The notes: generated by a model from the letters alone, not told the origin. 64,000 bases of DNA from Clostridiales bacterium (GCA_004558115.1 SFDT01000005.1:1-64000), one strand, 5' to 3'. Shown: positions 9,639 through 18,338, counted from the stretch's first letter. Made by a program: numbers and translations.

Positions 9639-10850
9639 TCAGGCCTCGGGCAGCTCCTTGACCACATCCACCAGCGTGGTGGTGACCTCGGAGCCCTCGG
9701 AGGCAAAGAAGACGATGGTGGCGCCCTTGACGGGAGTGCCGCTTTCGTCCAGCGTGAAGGTGCCGGTCACGCATTCATAGGTGAGAGAGTTGTCAGCCAT
9801 GGCGTCGCGGACGGCGGCGGGGTCGGCGGAGCCGGCGGCCTCCATGGCGGTCTTGTACATATACACGCAGTCATAAGCCAGAGCAGACATGGCCATGGGG
9901 ATCTCGCCGTACTTGTCCTGGAAGGCCTTGACGAAATTCTGTACCAGGGCGGACTCGTCAGCGGGATCATAGTGGTTGGTCCAGTAAACACCGTTGAAAG
10001 CGGTCAGGTCGGCACCTTCCACCACGTAGGAGGGAGCGCCGTCATAGCCGTCAGCGCCCATGATGATGCCGGTATAGCTGGCGGCACGGGCCTGGGTGAC
10101 CAGATAGGGGCCGATGACATCATAGTAATAAGGCGCATACACCAGCTCCACACCGGCGTTCACCATGGAGGCGAACTGGTTGGTGTAATCCTGCACATCC
10201 ATGGAGGCGGTGGACTCCACGGCGGCAACTTCCACGCCGTACTTTTCGCAGGCGGCGGAGAAGGAGTCATACAGGCCCTTGGAATACGTATCGGCGGCGC
10301 AGTACACGACGCCCACCTTGGCGTAGCCCGCCTGCTTGGCATAGGCGGCGGCGATGGCGCCCTGGAAGCTGTCGGCGTAGCAGGCACGGAACACGTAGTC
10401 ATCCTCGGTAGTGATGGAATCAGCGGTGGAGGAAGGAGAGGTCAGGACCACTTCTTCTTCATTGGCGCTGTCGGTAATGGCGGAGGTGCAGCTGGAGGTG
10501 ACGGAGCCAATGATCAGGCCCACGCCCTGGGATACCAGGGAGTTGAAGGCGTTCATGCATTCGGTGGGGTCGCCCTGGTCATCGGCGTTGATGACCTGGA
10601 TCTGGGAGCCAAGCACGCCGCCGGCGGCGTTGATCTCCTCCACGGCCAGGTTCACGCCGTTCATGATAGCGGTGCCGTAGGCGGCCAGGTTGCCGGTATT
10701 GGGGGAAATGGTGCCCAGCAGGATGGGTTCACCGCTGGCGGAATCACCACTGTCGGCAGGTGCGGCGCTCTCCTCCTTCGTTCCGCCGCAGGCGGTCAGG
10801 GACGCGGCCAGGCATCCGGCAAGCAGGATACTCAAAAATCTTCTTTTCAT
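9639..10850 (-). CDS. livK: Amino-acid ABC transporter substrate-binding lipoprotein LivK
   Basis: A 403-aa protein with a lipoprotein signal and lipobox (LTACGG, Cys near residue 21), then an acidic linker and a LIVBP-type periplasmic-binding fold. It has typical ISPNTGNLAAYG and GVNLAVEEINAAGGVLG segments. It is the first gene of the operon, with GAGGAGG before its ATG. The homology points to branched-chain amino acids, but the exact ligand cannot be read. The leader it shares with glnA and amt suggests the imported compound serves as a nitrogen source. Confidence 0.9.
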   Translation of the reverse strand: MKRRFLSILLAGCLAASLTACGGTKEESAAPADSGDSASGEPILLGTISPNTGNLAAYGTAIMNGVNLAVEEINAAGGVLGSQIQVINADDQGDPTECMNAFNSLVSQGVGLIIGSVTSSCTSAITDSANEEEVVLTSPSSTADSITTEDDYVFRACYADSFQGAIAAAYAKQAGYAKVGVVYCAADTYSKGLYDSFSAACEKYGVEVAAVESTASMDVQDYTNQFASMVNAGVELVYAPYYYDVIGPYLVTQARAASYTGIIMGADGYDGAPSYVVEGADLTAFNGVYWTNHYDPADESALVQNFVKAFQDKYGEIPMAMSALAYDCVYMYKTAMEAAGSADPAAVRDAMADNSLTYECVTGTFTLDESGTPVKGATIVFFASEGSEVTTTLVDVVKELPEA

Positions 10851-10880
10851 AATGGTGCCTCCTCAATGTAAAATCTCCCT

Positions 10881-10928
10881 AAAAAACGAAGGACACGCGG
10901 ATGAAAATCATCCTCGCGTCCTTGCGTT
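10881..10928 (-). promoter_or_regulatory. livK leader attenuator with AAGGAC hexaloop (candidate ANTAR target)
   Basis: From the predicted start near 10928 the RNA immediately forms CGC-[AAGGAC]-GCG (10926-10915). Alternatively AAGGAC becomes the outermost part of the 5' arm of a roughly 16-bp terminator stem (10923-10889, one A x G mismatch and one G-U pair) followed by CGTTTTTT. The two structures are mutually exclusive. The terminator ends 30 nt before the livK ATG. glnA and amt have the same arrangement. Confidence 0.72.
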
Positions 10929-10934
10929 TTCATT

Positions 10935-10963
10935 ATCATAATCTCCATTCGTCGTTTTGTCAA
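10935..10963 (-). promoter_or_regulatory. Sigma-A promoter of the liv operon
   Basis: TTGACA (10963-10958), 17 nt, TATGAT (10940-10935): a perfect -35, one mismatch in the -10 and optimal spacing. The start would fall about 78 nt before the livK ATG. The rest of 10964-11105 is AT-rich, with a weak AGCGT/ACGCT hairpin and T-run that may end the AEC gene; nothing else was recognised there. Confidence 0.88.
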
Positions 10964-11105
10964 TTACGTCAAACGCACAAAACGCCGATAGAAATCGTCT
11001 TTAATTTCGTGAATCACAACAATTTCAAAAAAATTATTCAGCACTTTAAAAAATCAGTCAGCGTTTTGCCATCATACGCTCCGGCATATCGTTGTACCCG
11101 TCCTT

Positions 11106-12023
11106 TCATGCCATTTGCAGTACCAGGCACCAGGCGGGGATCGCCAGCAGGGACAGCAGTGTGGACACTGTGACGCAGCCGGCGGCGAAGCGGGCGTTGC
11201 CGCCGTATTTGGCGGCCAGGATGGCGGTGGTCCCGCCGGCGGGCATGGCCGCCAGCACCACGGAAACGCCTGTGACCAACTCCGCTGTGCCGGCCAGACG
11301 GCAGCCCAGCAGCACCAGCCCCGGGATGAGCACCAGGCGGACAGCGGAAAAATACAGGGAGTCCCGGTCCAGGAAATCCCGCCAATTCACATCCGCGCAG
11401 ATCATACCGATGAGGAACATGGAAAGGGCGGTGTTGCAGCCGCCCACGGACTGGATGGTGCTCCCCAGCACCTGCGGCAGCTGCCACTGGGTCAGCATCA
11501 GCGCAAGCCCGATGAACACTGCGTCAATGCAGGGATTTCCCAGAACCTTCTTCCACAGCTTTTGGCTGCTGTTTTTGGTAAAAAAGCCCAGGCCCACCGT
11601 CCACATGGCAATGCGCTGGGGCGTCAGGTAAATGGAGGAGAGCATCAGTCCCTGGCTGCCGAAAATGCCGTCCACCACCGGGGAGCCCAAAAAGGCGGCG
11701 TTGGAGCACAAGGTGGCGTACTGGAGGACCGTACGTTTGGAGGGCTCCTGCCGCCGGTACAGCACCAGCGCCAGCAGCCAACACCCCAGCTGAAGCGCCG
11801 TGGACACCGCCAGGTTCTCCCAGGTCTGCCGCAGGACCTGGCCGTTGAAGTCCATACGGAAGGACCGGATGATGCTGCACGGCAGCACCAGCTTGATGAT
11901 GAGCTCCGTCAAACCTTGGCGGAATCCATCATCCAAAATCTTTTTCCGTTTGAACAGCAGGCCCAACGCCAGCAGCAAAAAAAGCTGCCCTTGCTTTGTC
12001 AGCAGGCCGGACATATCGATCAC
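11106..12023 (-). CDS. AEC family (auxin efflux carrier-like) transporter
   Basis: A 305-aa membrane protein with ten predicted TM segments in two five-helix halves. The conserved mid-protein segments (LVLPCSIIRSF, YATLCSNAAFLGSPVV, GMICADVN) are those of AEC/MdcF-type carriers, which move carboxylates such as malate, malonate or lactate. The GTG start at 12023 has GGGAGG 9 nt upstream; an ATG at 12029 would stop at once. It follows the ICL-family lyase with its own promoter between, so a carboxylate related to that enzyme is a plausible substrate. Confidence 0.82.
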   Translation of the reverse strand: MIDMSGLLTKQGQLFLLLALGLLFKRKKILDDGFRQGLTELIIKLVLPCSIIRSFRMDFNGQVLRQTWENLAVSTALQLGCWLLALVLYRRQEPSKRTVLQYATLCSNAAFLGSPVVDGIFGSQGLMLSSIYLTPQRIAMWTVGLGFFTKNSSQKLWKKVLGNPCIDAVFIGLALMLTQWQLPQVLGSTIQSVGGCNTALSMFLIGMICADVNWRDFLDRDSLYFSAVRLVLIPGLVLLGCRLAGTAELVTGVSVVLAAMPAGGTTAILAAKYGGNARFAAGCVTVSTLLSLLAIPAWCLVLQMA

Positions 12024-12052
12024 AGCATGTTCCCTCCCCCGCGCTTTCCTCC

Positions 12053-12082
12053 ATCATACGCGCCCGGGCCTTCCGCCGTCAA
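12053..12082 (-). promoter_or_regulatory. Promoter of the AEC transporter gene
   Basis: TTGACG (12082-12077), 18 nt, TATGAT (12058-12053). It lies in the short gap after the ICL-family gene, so the transporter can be expressed separately. Confidence 0.7.
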
Positions 12083-12090
12083 GACGCGCT

Positions 12091-12960
12091 TTACAGCCCG
12101 GAGAGGTCTCCCCGCTCCAGCCGGCGAATATTTTCCAGTCCCACCAGGCGGTTAAAATCCGCGAAATCCATCATCTGACCGCTCCAGCCGGCGGTGGTGC
12201 CGGTGCGCCGCAGGGTATCCGCCAGTCCCCGCACCGCCCAGGCGGCGGCATATACGGAGGCCACCGGGAACAGTGCCACCGCATAGCCCAGCTCCTGAAG
12301 CTCCGCTGCCGTCAGGGCCGGAGAGCGGCCGCCCTCCACCATGTTGGCCACTGTGGGCAGCGGCAGGCGGCGGTTCACCTCCCGCATCTCCTCGGCGCTC
12401 TCCAGGGATTCCACGAACAGCAAATCCGCCCCGGCCTCCGCGTACAGCCGGGCCCGGCGGATGGCCTCCTCCACACCCAGCGTGGTCCGGGTGTCGGTCC
12501 GGGCAATGATGAGGAAGTCCGGGTCCTGCCGGGCGGCGGCAGCCGCCCGGATTTTTTCCGCCATTTCCTCCGCCGGGATCACCTGGCGGCCCGTCATATG
12601 GCCGCATTTTTTGGGAAAGGTCTGGTCCTCCAGCTGAATGGCTGCGGCACCGGCCCGCTCGTATTCCCGGACAGTGCGGACTACGTTGACCGCGTTGCCG
12701 AAGTCGGTGTCTCCGTCGCATACCAGGGGCACCGTCAGCGCGGCGGCGGTGCGCGCCGCCCGTGCCGCCATCTCCGTCATGGTCAGAAGCCCCACATCCG
12801 GCATCCCCAGACAGCTGGCCGACTGGCCGTAGCCGGTGAAATACACGCCGTTAAAGCCCGCCTGTTCCATGATTTTGGCGCTGAGGGCGTCATAAGCTCC
12901 CGGCAGCACCAGGATCTCCGGCGCCTCCACCAGCGCCCGCAGCCGTTTTCTCTGTTCCAT
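12091..12960 (-). CDS. Isocitrate lyase/PEP mutase superfamily lyase
   Basis: A 289-aa TIM-barrel enzyme. DGDTDFGN (metal-binding aspartates) and the KKCGHMTGRQVI loop (the catalytic Cys motif of isocitrate and methylisocitrate lyases) are both intact, so it should be a C-C lyase (2-methylisocitrate, dimethylmalate or similar) rather than a mutase. ATG at 12960 follows GGAGG by 6 nt; the frame is open to 13092 without an SD. A possible promoter (TTGCAA, 17 nt, CACAAT) precedes it. The precise substrate cannot be assigned. Confidence 0.85.
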   Translation of the reverse strand: MEQRKRLRALVEAPEILVLPGAYDALSAKIMEQAGFNGVYFTGYGQSASCLGMPDVGLLTMTEMAARAARTAAALTVPLVCDGDTDFGNAVNVVRTVREYERAGAAAIQLEDQTFPKKCGHMTGRQVIPAEEMAEKIRAAAAARQDPDFLIIARTDTRTTLGVEEAIRRARLYAEAGADLLFVESLESAEEMREVNRRLPLPTVANMVEGGRSPALTAAELQELGYAVALFPVASVYAAAWAVRGLADTLRRTGTTAGWSGQMMDFADFNRLVGLENIRRLERGDLSGL

Positions 12961-13038
12961 ATGCAGCCTCCATTCGCAGGTTTGTTTTTCAGTCCTATTG
13001 TGCGGCAGTTTTTTGCGGATTGCAATGGATTTTTTCAC

Positions 13039-13078
13039 AAAACAGGCGGGCGGTCCCGTGAGACCGCCCGCCTGTTTT
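13039..13078. terminator. Terminator after the HpcH/HpaI aldolase gene
   Basis: A 17-bp perfect stem (AAAACAGGCGGGCGGTC and its complement) with a 6-nt loop; the T-run reads on the minus strand. It separates the aldolase gene from the ICL-family gene. Confidence 0.85.
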
Positions 13079-13088
13079 CCTTTGAAAA

Positions 13089-13880
13089 TCACTTGTTGGC
13101 AAAAGCGTCCACATCCGCCTTGGCCGCCTGATAGAAAAGATAGGTATCGCAGGTATAGCTGACGAACTTGATCCCCATGTCACGCCATTTCTTGGCACCC
13201 TCCACGGTATCGGCGAAGCAGCCCAGCTTCACACCCTTGGCGTTGGCCTTCTCGATAATGCCCTGGATGCAGGCGATAACGTCGGGGTGGTTCACCTCGC
13301 CCACATGGCCCAGAGAGCTGGACAGATCATAGGGCCCGATGAACAGCACATCCACGCCGGGCACATCCAGGATCTCGTCCAGATTCTCCACGGCCTTCTT
13401 GCCCTCGGCCTGGATGATGACCATGGTCTCCTGGGCCTTGGCGAAGTACTCGCTGCCGGGCACGGCGCCGTAGCAGGCGGAGCGGACAAAGCGGTTGGTG
13501 CCGCGGGTGCCCACGGGGCCGAACTTGGCGGCGGACACCACGGCGCGGACCTGCTCGGCCGTGTCGATCTGAGGCACCAGCAGAGCACCGGCGCCCACAT
13601 CCAGCGCCCGGTCGATCCAGATGTCCATGCCCCGGGGCACGCGGACCACCGGGCACACGCCGGCCACATTGGCGGCGCGGATCAGGTTTTGCAGGTTCTC
13701 AAAGGTGCCGGGGCCGTGCTCCATATCCAGCAGCACAAAGTCATATCCGGCGTAGCCAGCGGCCTCCACATAAGCGGGGTCGGAGGTGATCATGAAGGGA
13801 CCCAGGGCACCCTGATCGGAGTTCAAAGCGGCCTTGAACCGGGCCACACTGTCCATGGAAGGCATTTTCAACTGATCCAT
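13089..13880 (-). CDS. HpcH/HpaI family aldolase
   Basis: A 263-aa class II (divalent metal) aldolase. The motifs LLDMEHGPG, VPRGMDIWIDRALDVGA, IQAEGKKAVENLDEI and LFIGPYDLSSSLGH carry the metal-binding Glu/Asp and the catalytic residues of 2-keto-3-deoxy sugar acid or 4-hydroxy-2-oxo acid aldolases. ATG at 13880 follows AAGGAG; the frame is open to 13913. The operator in its 5' UTR matches those of the DapA-like and KdgT/UxaA units, so it probably cleaves a 2-keto-3-deoxy-aldarate or -aldonate to pyruvate and an aldehyde. Confidence 0.88.
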   Translation of the reverse strand: MDQLKMPSMDSVARFKAALNSDQGALGPFMITSDPAYVEAAGYAGYDFVLLDMEHGPGTFENLQNLIRAANVAGVCPVVRVPRGMDIWIDRALDVGAGALLVPQIDTAEQVRAVVSAAKFGPVGTRGTNRFVRSACYGAVPGSEYFAKAQETMVIIQAEGKKAVENLDEILDVPGVDVLFIGPYDLSSSLGHVGEVNHPDVIACIQGIIEKANAKGVKLGCFADTVEGAKKWRDMGIKFVSYTCDTYLFYQAAKADVDAFANK

Positions 13881-13922
13881 TGCGATTCTCCTTATCTTTT
13901 CTCGGCGACACACCGCCGTTTA

Positions 13923-13947
13923 TTCCGTATAGTGGAATTTAATTCCA
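13923..13947. promoter_or_regulatory. Three-half-site operator, copy 1 (aldolase promoter)
   Basis: Plus strand TTCCG-tatag-TGGAA-tttaa-TTCCA: three alternating half-sites, each starting 10 bp after the last. It sits about 10-35 nt downstream of the predicted start. Copies 2 and 3 are at 18339-18363 and 21058-21082. TTCCG-N5-CGGAA palindromes resemble sites bound by IclR-family repressors; no such regulator gene is in the window. Confidence 0.72.
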
Positions 13948-13964
13948 TATTATTTTCCTTCCTT

Positions 13965-13994
13965 ATTGTACGCGCATTTCCTGCCGTTTGTCAA
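13965..13994 (-). promoter_or_regulatory. Promoter of the HpcH/HpaI aldolase gene
   Basis: TTGACA (13994-13989), 18 nt, TACAAT (13970-13965), immediately upstream of the operator. Confidence 0.82.
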
Positions 13995-13998
13995 CTGT

Positions 13999-14427
13999 TC
14001 AACGCTGTTTTCGCCGCTTTCCCAGCAAAATTCCCGCCGCCCCCAGAAAAATAGAGAAATCGGCCAGATTGAACACGTACCGGCGGATGGGCTTCGGCGC
14101 TTTGGGGAAGCGCACATAGTCGTACACGCTGCCGTGGCGCACCCGCTCCCACAAATTGCTGATGCCGCCGCCCAGCAGCAGTCCGCAGCCCACCCGGCTG
14201 TTTTTCCGCAGGGGCAATGCCCCCGCCATCAAGGCGGCGGACAACGCCGCCAGCTGGCGGCTGTTCAGGCGCAGCAGTCCGAAGGCGGAGCCGTGGTTCC
14301 GCAAAGCGGTCAGATGGACGCGGCCGCCCAAATGGCTGCTGTCCCGCCGGCTGGTCCGGTCCAGATACCACCGGACCGCCGTGCAGGCGGAGGCGGAGGC
14401 CCCGGCGATGCACATGGTCAAAAACAT
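13999..14427 (-). CDS. lspA: Signal peptidase II
   Basis: A 142-aa short membrane aspartyl protease that cleaves prolipoprotein signal peptides. Motifs in order: NHGSAFGLL (about 44-52), GGGISNLWERV (86-96), VYDYV with catalytic Asp103, and FNLADFSI with catalytic Asp123. The usual GNxxDR has become SNLWER, but both catalytic aspartates are retained. It starts 4 nt after the stop of the GTPase-NYN gene, so they are one transcript. It would process lipoproteins such as LivK. Confidence 0.88.
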   Translation of the reverse strand: MFLTMCIAGASASACTAVRWYLDRTSRRDSSHLGGRVHLTALRNHGSAFGLLRLNSRQLAALSAALMAGALPLRKNSRVGCGLLLGGGISNLWERVRHGSVYDYVRFPKAPKPIRRYVFNLADFSIFLGAAGILLGKRRKQR

Positions 14428-14431
14428 GATC

Positions 14432-17086
14432 TCACACCCCTTTGTTCTCCCGGGCTTTTTCCAGAGCGGCCTTCACCGCCCGGGCCTTGCCCGGCTGGTT
14501 GTTGCGGTCCATGGCTGACGCGATCTGCGCCATGACCTCGTCCACTTCCGCCCGGAAGGCGGAGGCGGACAGCCGCAGGGCGCCGTGGCCCAGGATGATG
14601 AGCTGCTCCGGTCCGTCGGAGGTGGCCACCTTCACCCGGTGCTGCCGGCCGATCTCATAGGTGGCTTTTTCGATGAAGGCGTCCGCGGTCTCCGCCTCCT
14701 TGGTGTAGACCACATGAATGTTGTGGTACTTCTCCACGGAGCCCAGGCCGCCCTTGACCTTGTAGGCGTCGAACACCAGAATGACCACGGATTTTTTGAA
14801 GCCCTGGTAATTGCTGAGCAGGTCCATGAGCTGCTTGCGGGCGGCGTCCAGGTTGTCCCGGGCCACCGCCTTCAGGTCATCCCAGGCGAAAATAATGTTG
14901 TAGCCGTCCACCAGCAGGTATTCCGGCCCCAGGTCCCGGGGCTGGATGGTCCGTTTTTCCGCCGTTTCCGCCGGAGCCCGCTTCGGCTCCCGGGGCGGCT
15001 GGAACGCCCGCTGCTTCACCGGGCCGTAGGTCCTCTCGAAGATGGCCTGAAGCTCCTTGTCCTGCTCCAGGGTCCCGGCGTAGGTGCTCTCCCGGCGGCT
15101 CTGGGGCCGCTGCTCCGGCTCCGGGGACTGCCTTCCAAGCCGCAGGCCGCTGTCCACATGGGCGTGGGTGGGCACATCCTTCCACTTGACGGTATACCCG
15201 GCGCCGTGGCCACAGAACACGGAGTCCGGCGGATTGTCCACATCCCGCTCCGGGTCATAGCCCATGGCCTCCACCACCTCGTCCTGCCGCGGGCAGGGGG
15301 CGTAGCCCCGGAGGGTGCACAGGAGCCGACCCCGGCCCTTGGTGTAAGCGGTGACCTCCTGGGCATAGTTTTGCAGGGCTGCCACCGGGGCGAAGCCGGT
15401 GAGCACCGCCTCCTCCCCCACTGTCTCCGGCGGGTCTGTCTCCCCGTTCATCCGCTGGAGGTCGCTCATGGCCCGGCCCACCTGGGCGGCGGGTACCTCC
15501 AGGCGGAAATCATACCAGGGCTCCAACAGGATACTCTCCGCCTGCATGAGCCCTTGCCGCACGGCCCGGTAGGTGGCCTGGCGGAAATCGCCTCCCTCCG
15601 TGTGCTTCACGTGGGCCCGGCCCGCCACCAGTGTGATCTTCATGTCCGTAATGGGGGAGCCGGTCAGCACCCCCAGGTGCTCCTTTTCCGCCAGATGGGT
15701 GAGGATGAGCCGCTGCCAGTTCCGGTCCAGCACGTCCTCCGGGCAGGCGGTGTCCAGTGTGATGCCGCTGCCCCGCTCTCCCGGCTCCAGCAGCAGGTGG
15801 ACCTCCGCGTAGTGGCGCAGGGGCTCAAAATGGCCGATGCCCTCCACCGGGGCCGCGATGGTCTCCCGGTAGACGATGCTGCCCTGGCCGAAAGTCACCT
15901 CCATACCGAACCGCTCCCGGATGAGGCGCTGTAAGATCTCCAGCTGCACCTCACCCATGAGCTGGGCGTGGATCTGCCGCAGGTGTTCATTCCAAACGAT
16001 GTGGAGCTGGGGGTCTTCCTCTTCCAGCTGCCGCAGCTTCAAAAGGGCCGTGTGGGGGTCCGTCCCCTCCGGCAGCCGGACCTGATAGGTCAAAACCGGC
16101 TCCAGCAGCGGCGCTGTCCAGGCGGTCTCTCCGCCCAGTCCCTCGCCGGAGCGAGTGCGGCTGAGTCCGGTGACGGCGCAGACAGTACCTGCCTCCGCCT
16201 CCTCCACCGTGCGGAACTTGGCGCCGGAGTAAATGCGCAGCTGGTCCGCCTTCTCCTCCCACACCTGGTCCTCTGAAAGGCCGGGGCGGCGATTGGTCAA
16301 AAGGTCCTTTACCCGCAGCGTGCCGCCGGTGACCTTCAGCCAGGTGAGGCGGGCCCCCTGGCTGTCCCGGGAGACCTTGAACACCCGGGCGCCGAATTCC
16401 GCCGGATACGCCGGTGCCTTGCCATAGCGGCCCAGGCCCTCCAGAAAGTCCTCCACGCCCTCCAGCTTCAGAGCCGAGCCGAACCAGCAGGGGAATAGCT
16501 TCCGCGCCGCGACCATGTCCGCCAGGTCATCGTCGCTGACGGTGCCGGTCTCCAAGAACCGTTCCAGCACCGTTTCATCACAGACGGCGGCCTCCTCCCG
16601 GAAATCCCCCTCCCGGCAGGTGAAATCCACCACGCCGTCGGAGAGGCGGCGTTTCAGTCCCGTCAGCAGCGCGGCCTTGTCGGCCCCGGCCAGGTCCATT
16701 TTATTGACGAACAAAAACGTGGGGATATGGTACCGCTCCAACAGCCTCCACAGCGTCCGGGTGTGGCCCTGGACGCCGTCAGTGCCGCTGATGACCAAGA
16801 TGGCGCAGTCCAGCACCTGCAGCGTACGCTCCATCTCCGCGGAAAAATCCACGTGGCCCGGGGTGTCCAGCAGCGTTACCGCCGCCTGGGGCAGCGTCAG
16901 CTCCGCCTGCTTGGAAAAAATCGTGATGCCCCGCTCCCGCTCCATGGCGTCCGTATCCAGAAAGGCGTCCTGATGGTCCACCCGGCCCAGCTTCCGCAGG
17001 GCGCCGGTGGTGTACAGCATGGCTTCCGACAGCGTGGTCTTTCCCGCGTCCACATGGGCCAATATTCCAACGACCAGTTTTTTCAT
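14432..17086 (-). CDS. TetM-like ribosomal GTPase fused to a Rae1/YacP-type NYN nuclease domain
   Basis: An 884-aa protein. Residues 1 to about 650 are an EF-G/TetM-type translation factor: G1 GILAHVDAGKTT, G2 RERGIT, G3 DTPGHVDF, G4 NKMD, then EF-G-like domains. After a basic linker, residues 722-884 form a NYN/PIN-fold domain like YacP (Rae1), with the acidic residues retained: Asp727 (LLVDGYN), Asp773 (VFDAY), Asp802 (ETADAF) and Asp824 (TSDG). ATG at 17086 follows TTTGGAG. Rae1 cleaves mRNA in the ribosomal A site, and TetM-type GTPases enter the same site, so the fusion suggests GTP-driven delivery of a nuclease to (stalled) ribosomes. Tetracycline resistance is not assumed. Confidence 0.88.
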   Translation of the reverse strand: MKKLVVGILAHVDAGKTTLSEAMLYTTGALRKLGRVDHQDAFLDTDAMERERGITIFSKQAELTLPQAAVTLLDTPGHVDFSAEMERTLQVLDCAILVISGTDGVQGHTRTLWRLLERYHIPTFLFVNKMDLAGADKAALLTGLKRRLSDGVVDFTCREGDFREEAAVCDETVLERFLETGTVSDDDLADMVAARKLFPCWFGSALKLEGVEDFLEGLGRYGKAPAYPAEFGARVFKVSRDSQGARLTWLKVTGGTLRVKDLLTNRRPGLSEDQVWEEKADQLRIYSGAKFRTVEEAEAGTVCAVTGLSRTRSGEGLGGETAWTAPLLEPVLTYQVRLPEGTDPHTALLKLRQLEEEDPQLHIVWNEHLRQIHAQLMGEVQLEILQRLIRERFGMEVTFGQGSIVYRETIAAPVEGIGHFEPLRHYAEVHLLLEPGERGSGITLDTACPEDVLDRNWQRLILTHLAEKEHLGVLTGSPITDMKITLVAGRAHVKHTEGGDFRQATYRAVRQGLMQAESILLEPWYDFRLEVPAAQVGRAMSDLQRMNGETDPPETVGEEAVLTGFAPVAALQNYAQEVTAYTKGRGRLLCTLRGYAPCPRQDEVVEAMGYDPERDVDNPPDSVFCGHGAGYTVKWKDVPTHAHVDSGLRLGRQSPEPEQRPQSRRESTYAGTLEQDKELQAIFERTYGPVKQRAFQPPREPKRAPAETAEKRTIQPRDLGPEYLLVDGYNIIFAWDDLKAVARDNLDAARKQLMDLLSNYQGFKKSVVILVFDAYKVKGGLGSVEKYHNIHVVYTKEAETADAFIEKATYEIGRQHRVKVATSDGPEQLIILGHGALRLSASAFRAEVDEVMAQIASAMDRNNQPGKARAVKAALEKARENKGV

Positions 17087-17120
17087 GGCACGCTCCAAAC
17101 TCTACAAAAAATACATGGCT

Positions 17121-17149
17121 ATCATACCATTTCCCGCCCCGGGACGCAA
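17121..17149 (-). promoter_or_regulatory. Promoter of the GTPase-NYN/lspA operon
   Basis: TTGCGT (17149-17144), 17 nt, TATGAT (17126-17121). A second TTGCGT lies 8 bp further upstream as a direct repeat. Confidence 0.72.
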
Positions 17150-17159
17150 GGACGCAAAA

Positions 17160-17376
17160 GGACTCCCGCTCACAGAGCGGGAGTCCTAAGGCTGTCGAAA
17201 AATTCTTTTCGACAGCCTCGACAAGTTTTTCAGCACTTAAAAAGTTCTGAAAAACTTTGATTGAAAACGAAAGACACCCCTCCTGGGTTTCTTTCGTAAC
17301 TATCTTCCTTCCCGGTTTCCAGCAGTTCACTCTTCCTCGACAAGCTCAAGGGCTCCCGCTCACAGAGCAGGAGCCC
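17160..17376. repeat. Interspersed structured repeat, copy 1, flanked by a duplicated terminator
   Basis: The core (17187-17349, 163 bp) is related to 42778-42939, including a 50-bp identical block (17265-17314). It contains three hairpins and imperfect terminal inverted repeats around TGTCGAAAAA. It is bracketed by two 27-bp terminator hairpins (17160-17186 and 17350-17376) that match each other at 24 of 27 positions but are unrelated to those around copy 2. It fills most of the 313-nt gap between the DapA-like gene and the GTPase-NYN promoter. On the minus strand the distal hairpin keeps the TTTT tail. Confidence 0.85.
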
Positions 17377-17399
17377 TTTTCTCTCTTTTGCCGGCAGGC

Positions 17400-18293
17400 T
17401 TACTGCACGCCCTCCCGGCGCAGCAGCTCCAGGATCTTGGCGTCATCCTCCACGGTGGCGTTAGGCATGGGGAAGGTGCCCACGCTGGTGGAAGCGATGC
17501 CCCGCAGCTTGCAGGCCTCCTTGATGACGGGCAGGAAGGGGCTGCGGACGGCGTACAGGTCCATGAGGCGGTCAATGGTCTGTTGGCCCTTGGCCACGCC
17601 GGCCATGTCGTTGTCCCGGAACGCCTTCACCCAGGCGGAGCAGATCTCGGGCACCACGTTGCTCAGCGCGCCGATGCAGCCGTTGCCGCCGGCCATGACG
17701 TTGTGGGCGAAGTTGTCGTCGAAGCCGGAGTAGATCTCAAAGCTGGGGATGTGGGACTTGACCACCTTGATGAGCTCCCGGGTGTGGTCCATGCCGGAGA
17801 TGGTGTCCTTCATACCCACGATGTTGGGGTGGATCTTGGCCAGAGACAGCACGGTCTCGGGGGGAATGGTGTAGCCGGTGTTGTCGGGGAAGTTGTAGAT
17901 GTAGATGTTGCCGTGGATCTGAGAGGCCAGACGGTCATAGTACTGCAGCAGGGCCTCGGCGCCGAAGTGGAAATAATACGGAGGCAGGATCATGACGGCA
18001 TCGGCGCCGGCGTCCAAGCAGAAGTTGGAGAAGCTGACGATCTCGTCGGCCACCATGTGGCTGGTGCCGATGATGAGCTTCACCCGGTGGTCCACCGCCT
18101 CGATGGCAAACTTGGCCATCTCCCGGCGCTGGTCCATGGGCATGGCGAAGAACTCGGAGCTGCTGCCCTCCACAAGAATGCCGTCGATACCGTTTTCGAT
18201 CAGGCTGTTGAACAGCTTCTCCTGGCTCACCAGATCCAGGCTGCCGTCCTCGTTGAACAGGGTGATGGCGGGAGTCAAATATGCTGCGTTCAT
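17400..18293 (-). CDS. DapA/NanA family aldolase or dehydratase
   Basis: A 297-aa class I (Schiff base) TIM barrel. Lys162 (NIVGMKDTISG) is the Schiff-base lysine and Tyr133 (YIYNFPDNTG) the general acid; the GxxGE position reads EGSSSEF (42-48). The operator in its leader is shared with the KdgT/UxaA unit and the HpcH aldolase, so a 2-keto-3-deoxy sugar acid aldolase or dehydratase is more likely than lysine biosynthesis. It is a separate transcript between two terminators. Confidence 0.85.
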   Translation of the reverse strand: MNAAYLTPAITLFNEDGSLDLVSQEKLFNSLIENGIDGILVEGSSSEFFAMPMDQRREMAKFAIEAVDHRVKLIIGTSHMVADEIVSFSNFCLDAGADAVMILPPYYFHFGAEALLQYYDRLASQIHGNIYIYNFPDNTGYTIPPETVLSLAKIHPNIVGMKDTISGMDHTRELIKVVKSHIPSFEIYSGFDDNFAHNVMAGGNGCIGALSNVVPEICSAWVKAFRDNDMAGVAKGQQTIDRLMDLYAVRSPFLPVIKEACKLRGIASTSVGTFPMPNATVEDDAKILELLRREGVQ

Positions 18294-18338
18294 AATGAGA
18301 CATCCTCTCTTTCTGTTGGCGGGCTGCGCCCGTTTTAA

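Noticed and set aside
14432..17086. Annotation as a tetracycline-resistance gene
   Set aside because: The homology is to ribosomal protection GTPases in general, and the C-terminus is replaced by a NYN domain. No resistance can be inferred.
17140..17186. A plus-strand CGC-AAGGAC-GC sequence next to a terminator, resembling the livK/glnA/amt leaders
   Set aside because: No plus-strand promoter or gene follows, and the same bases form the -35 region of the minus-strand GTPase-NYN promoter. Treated as coincidence.
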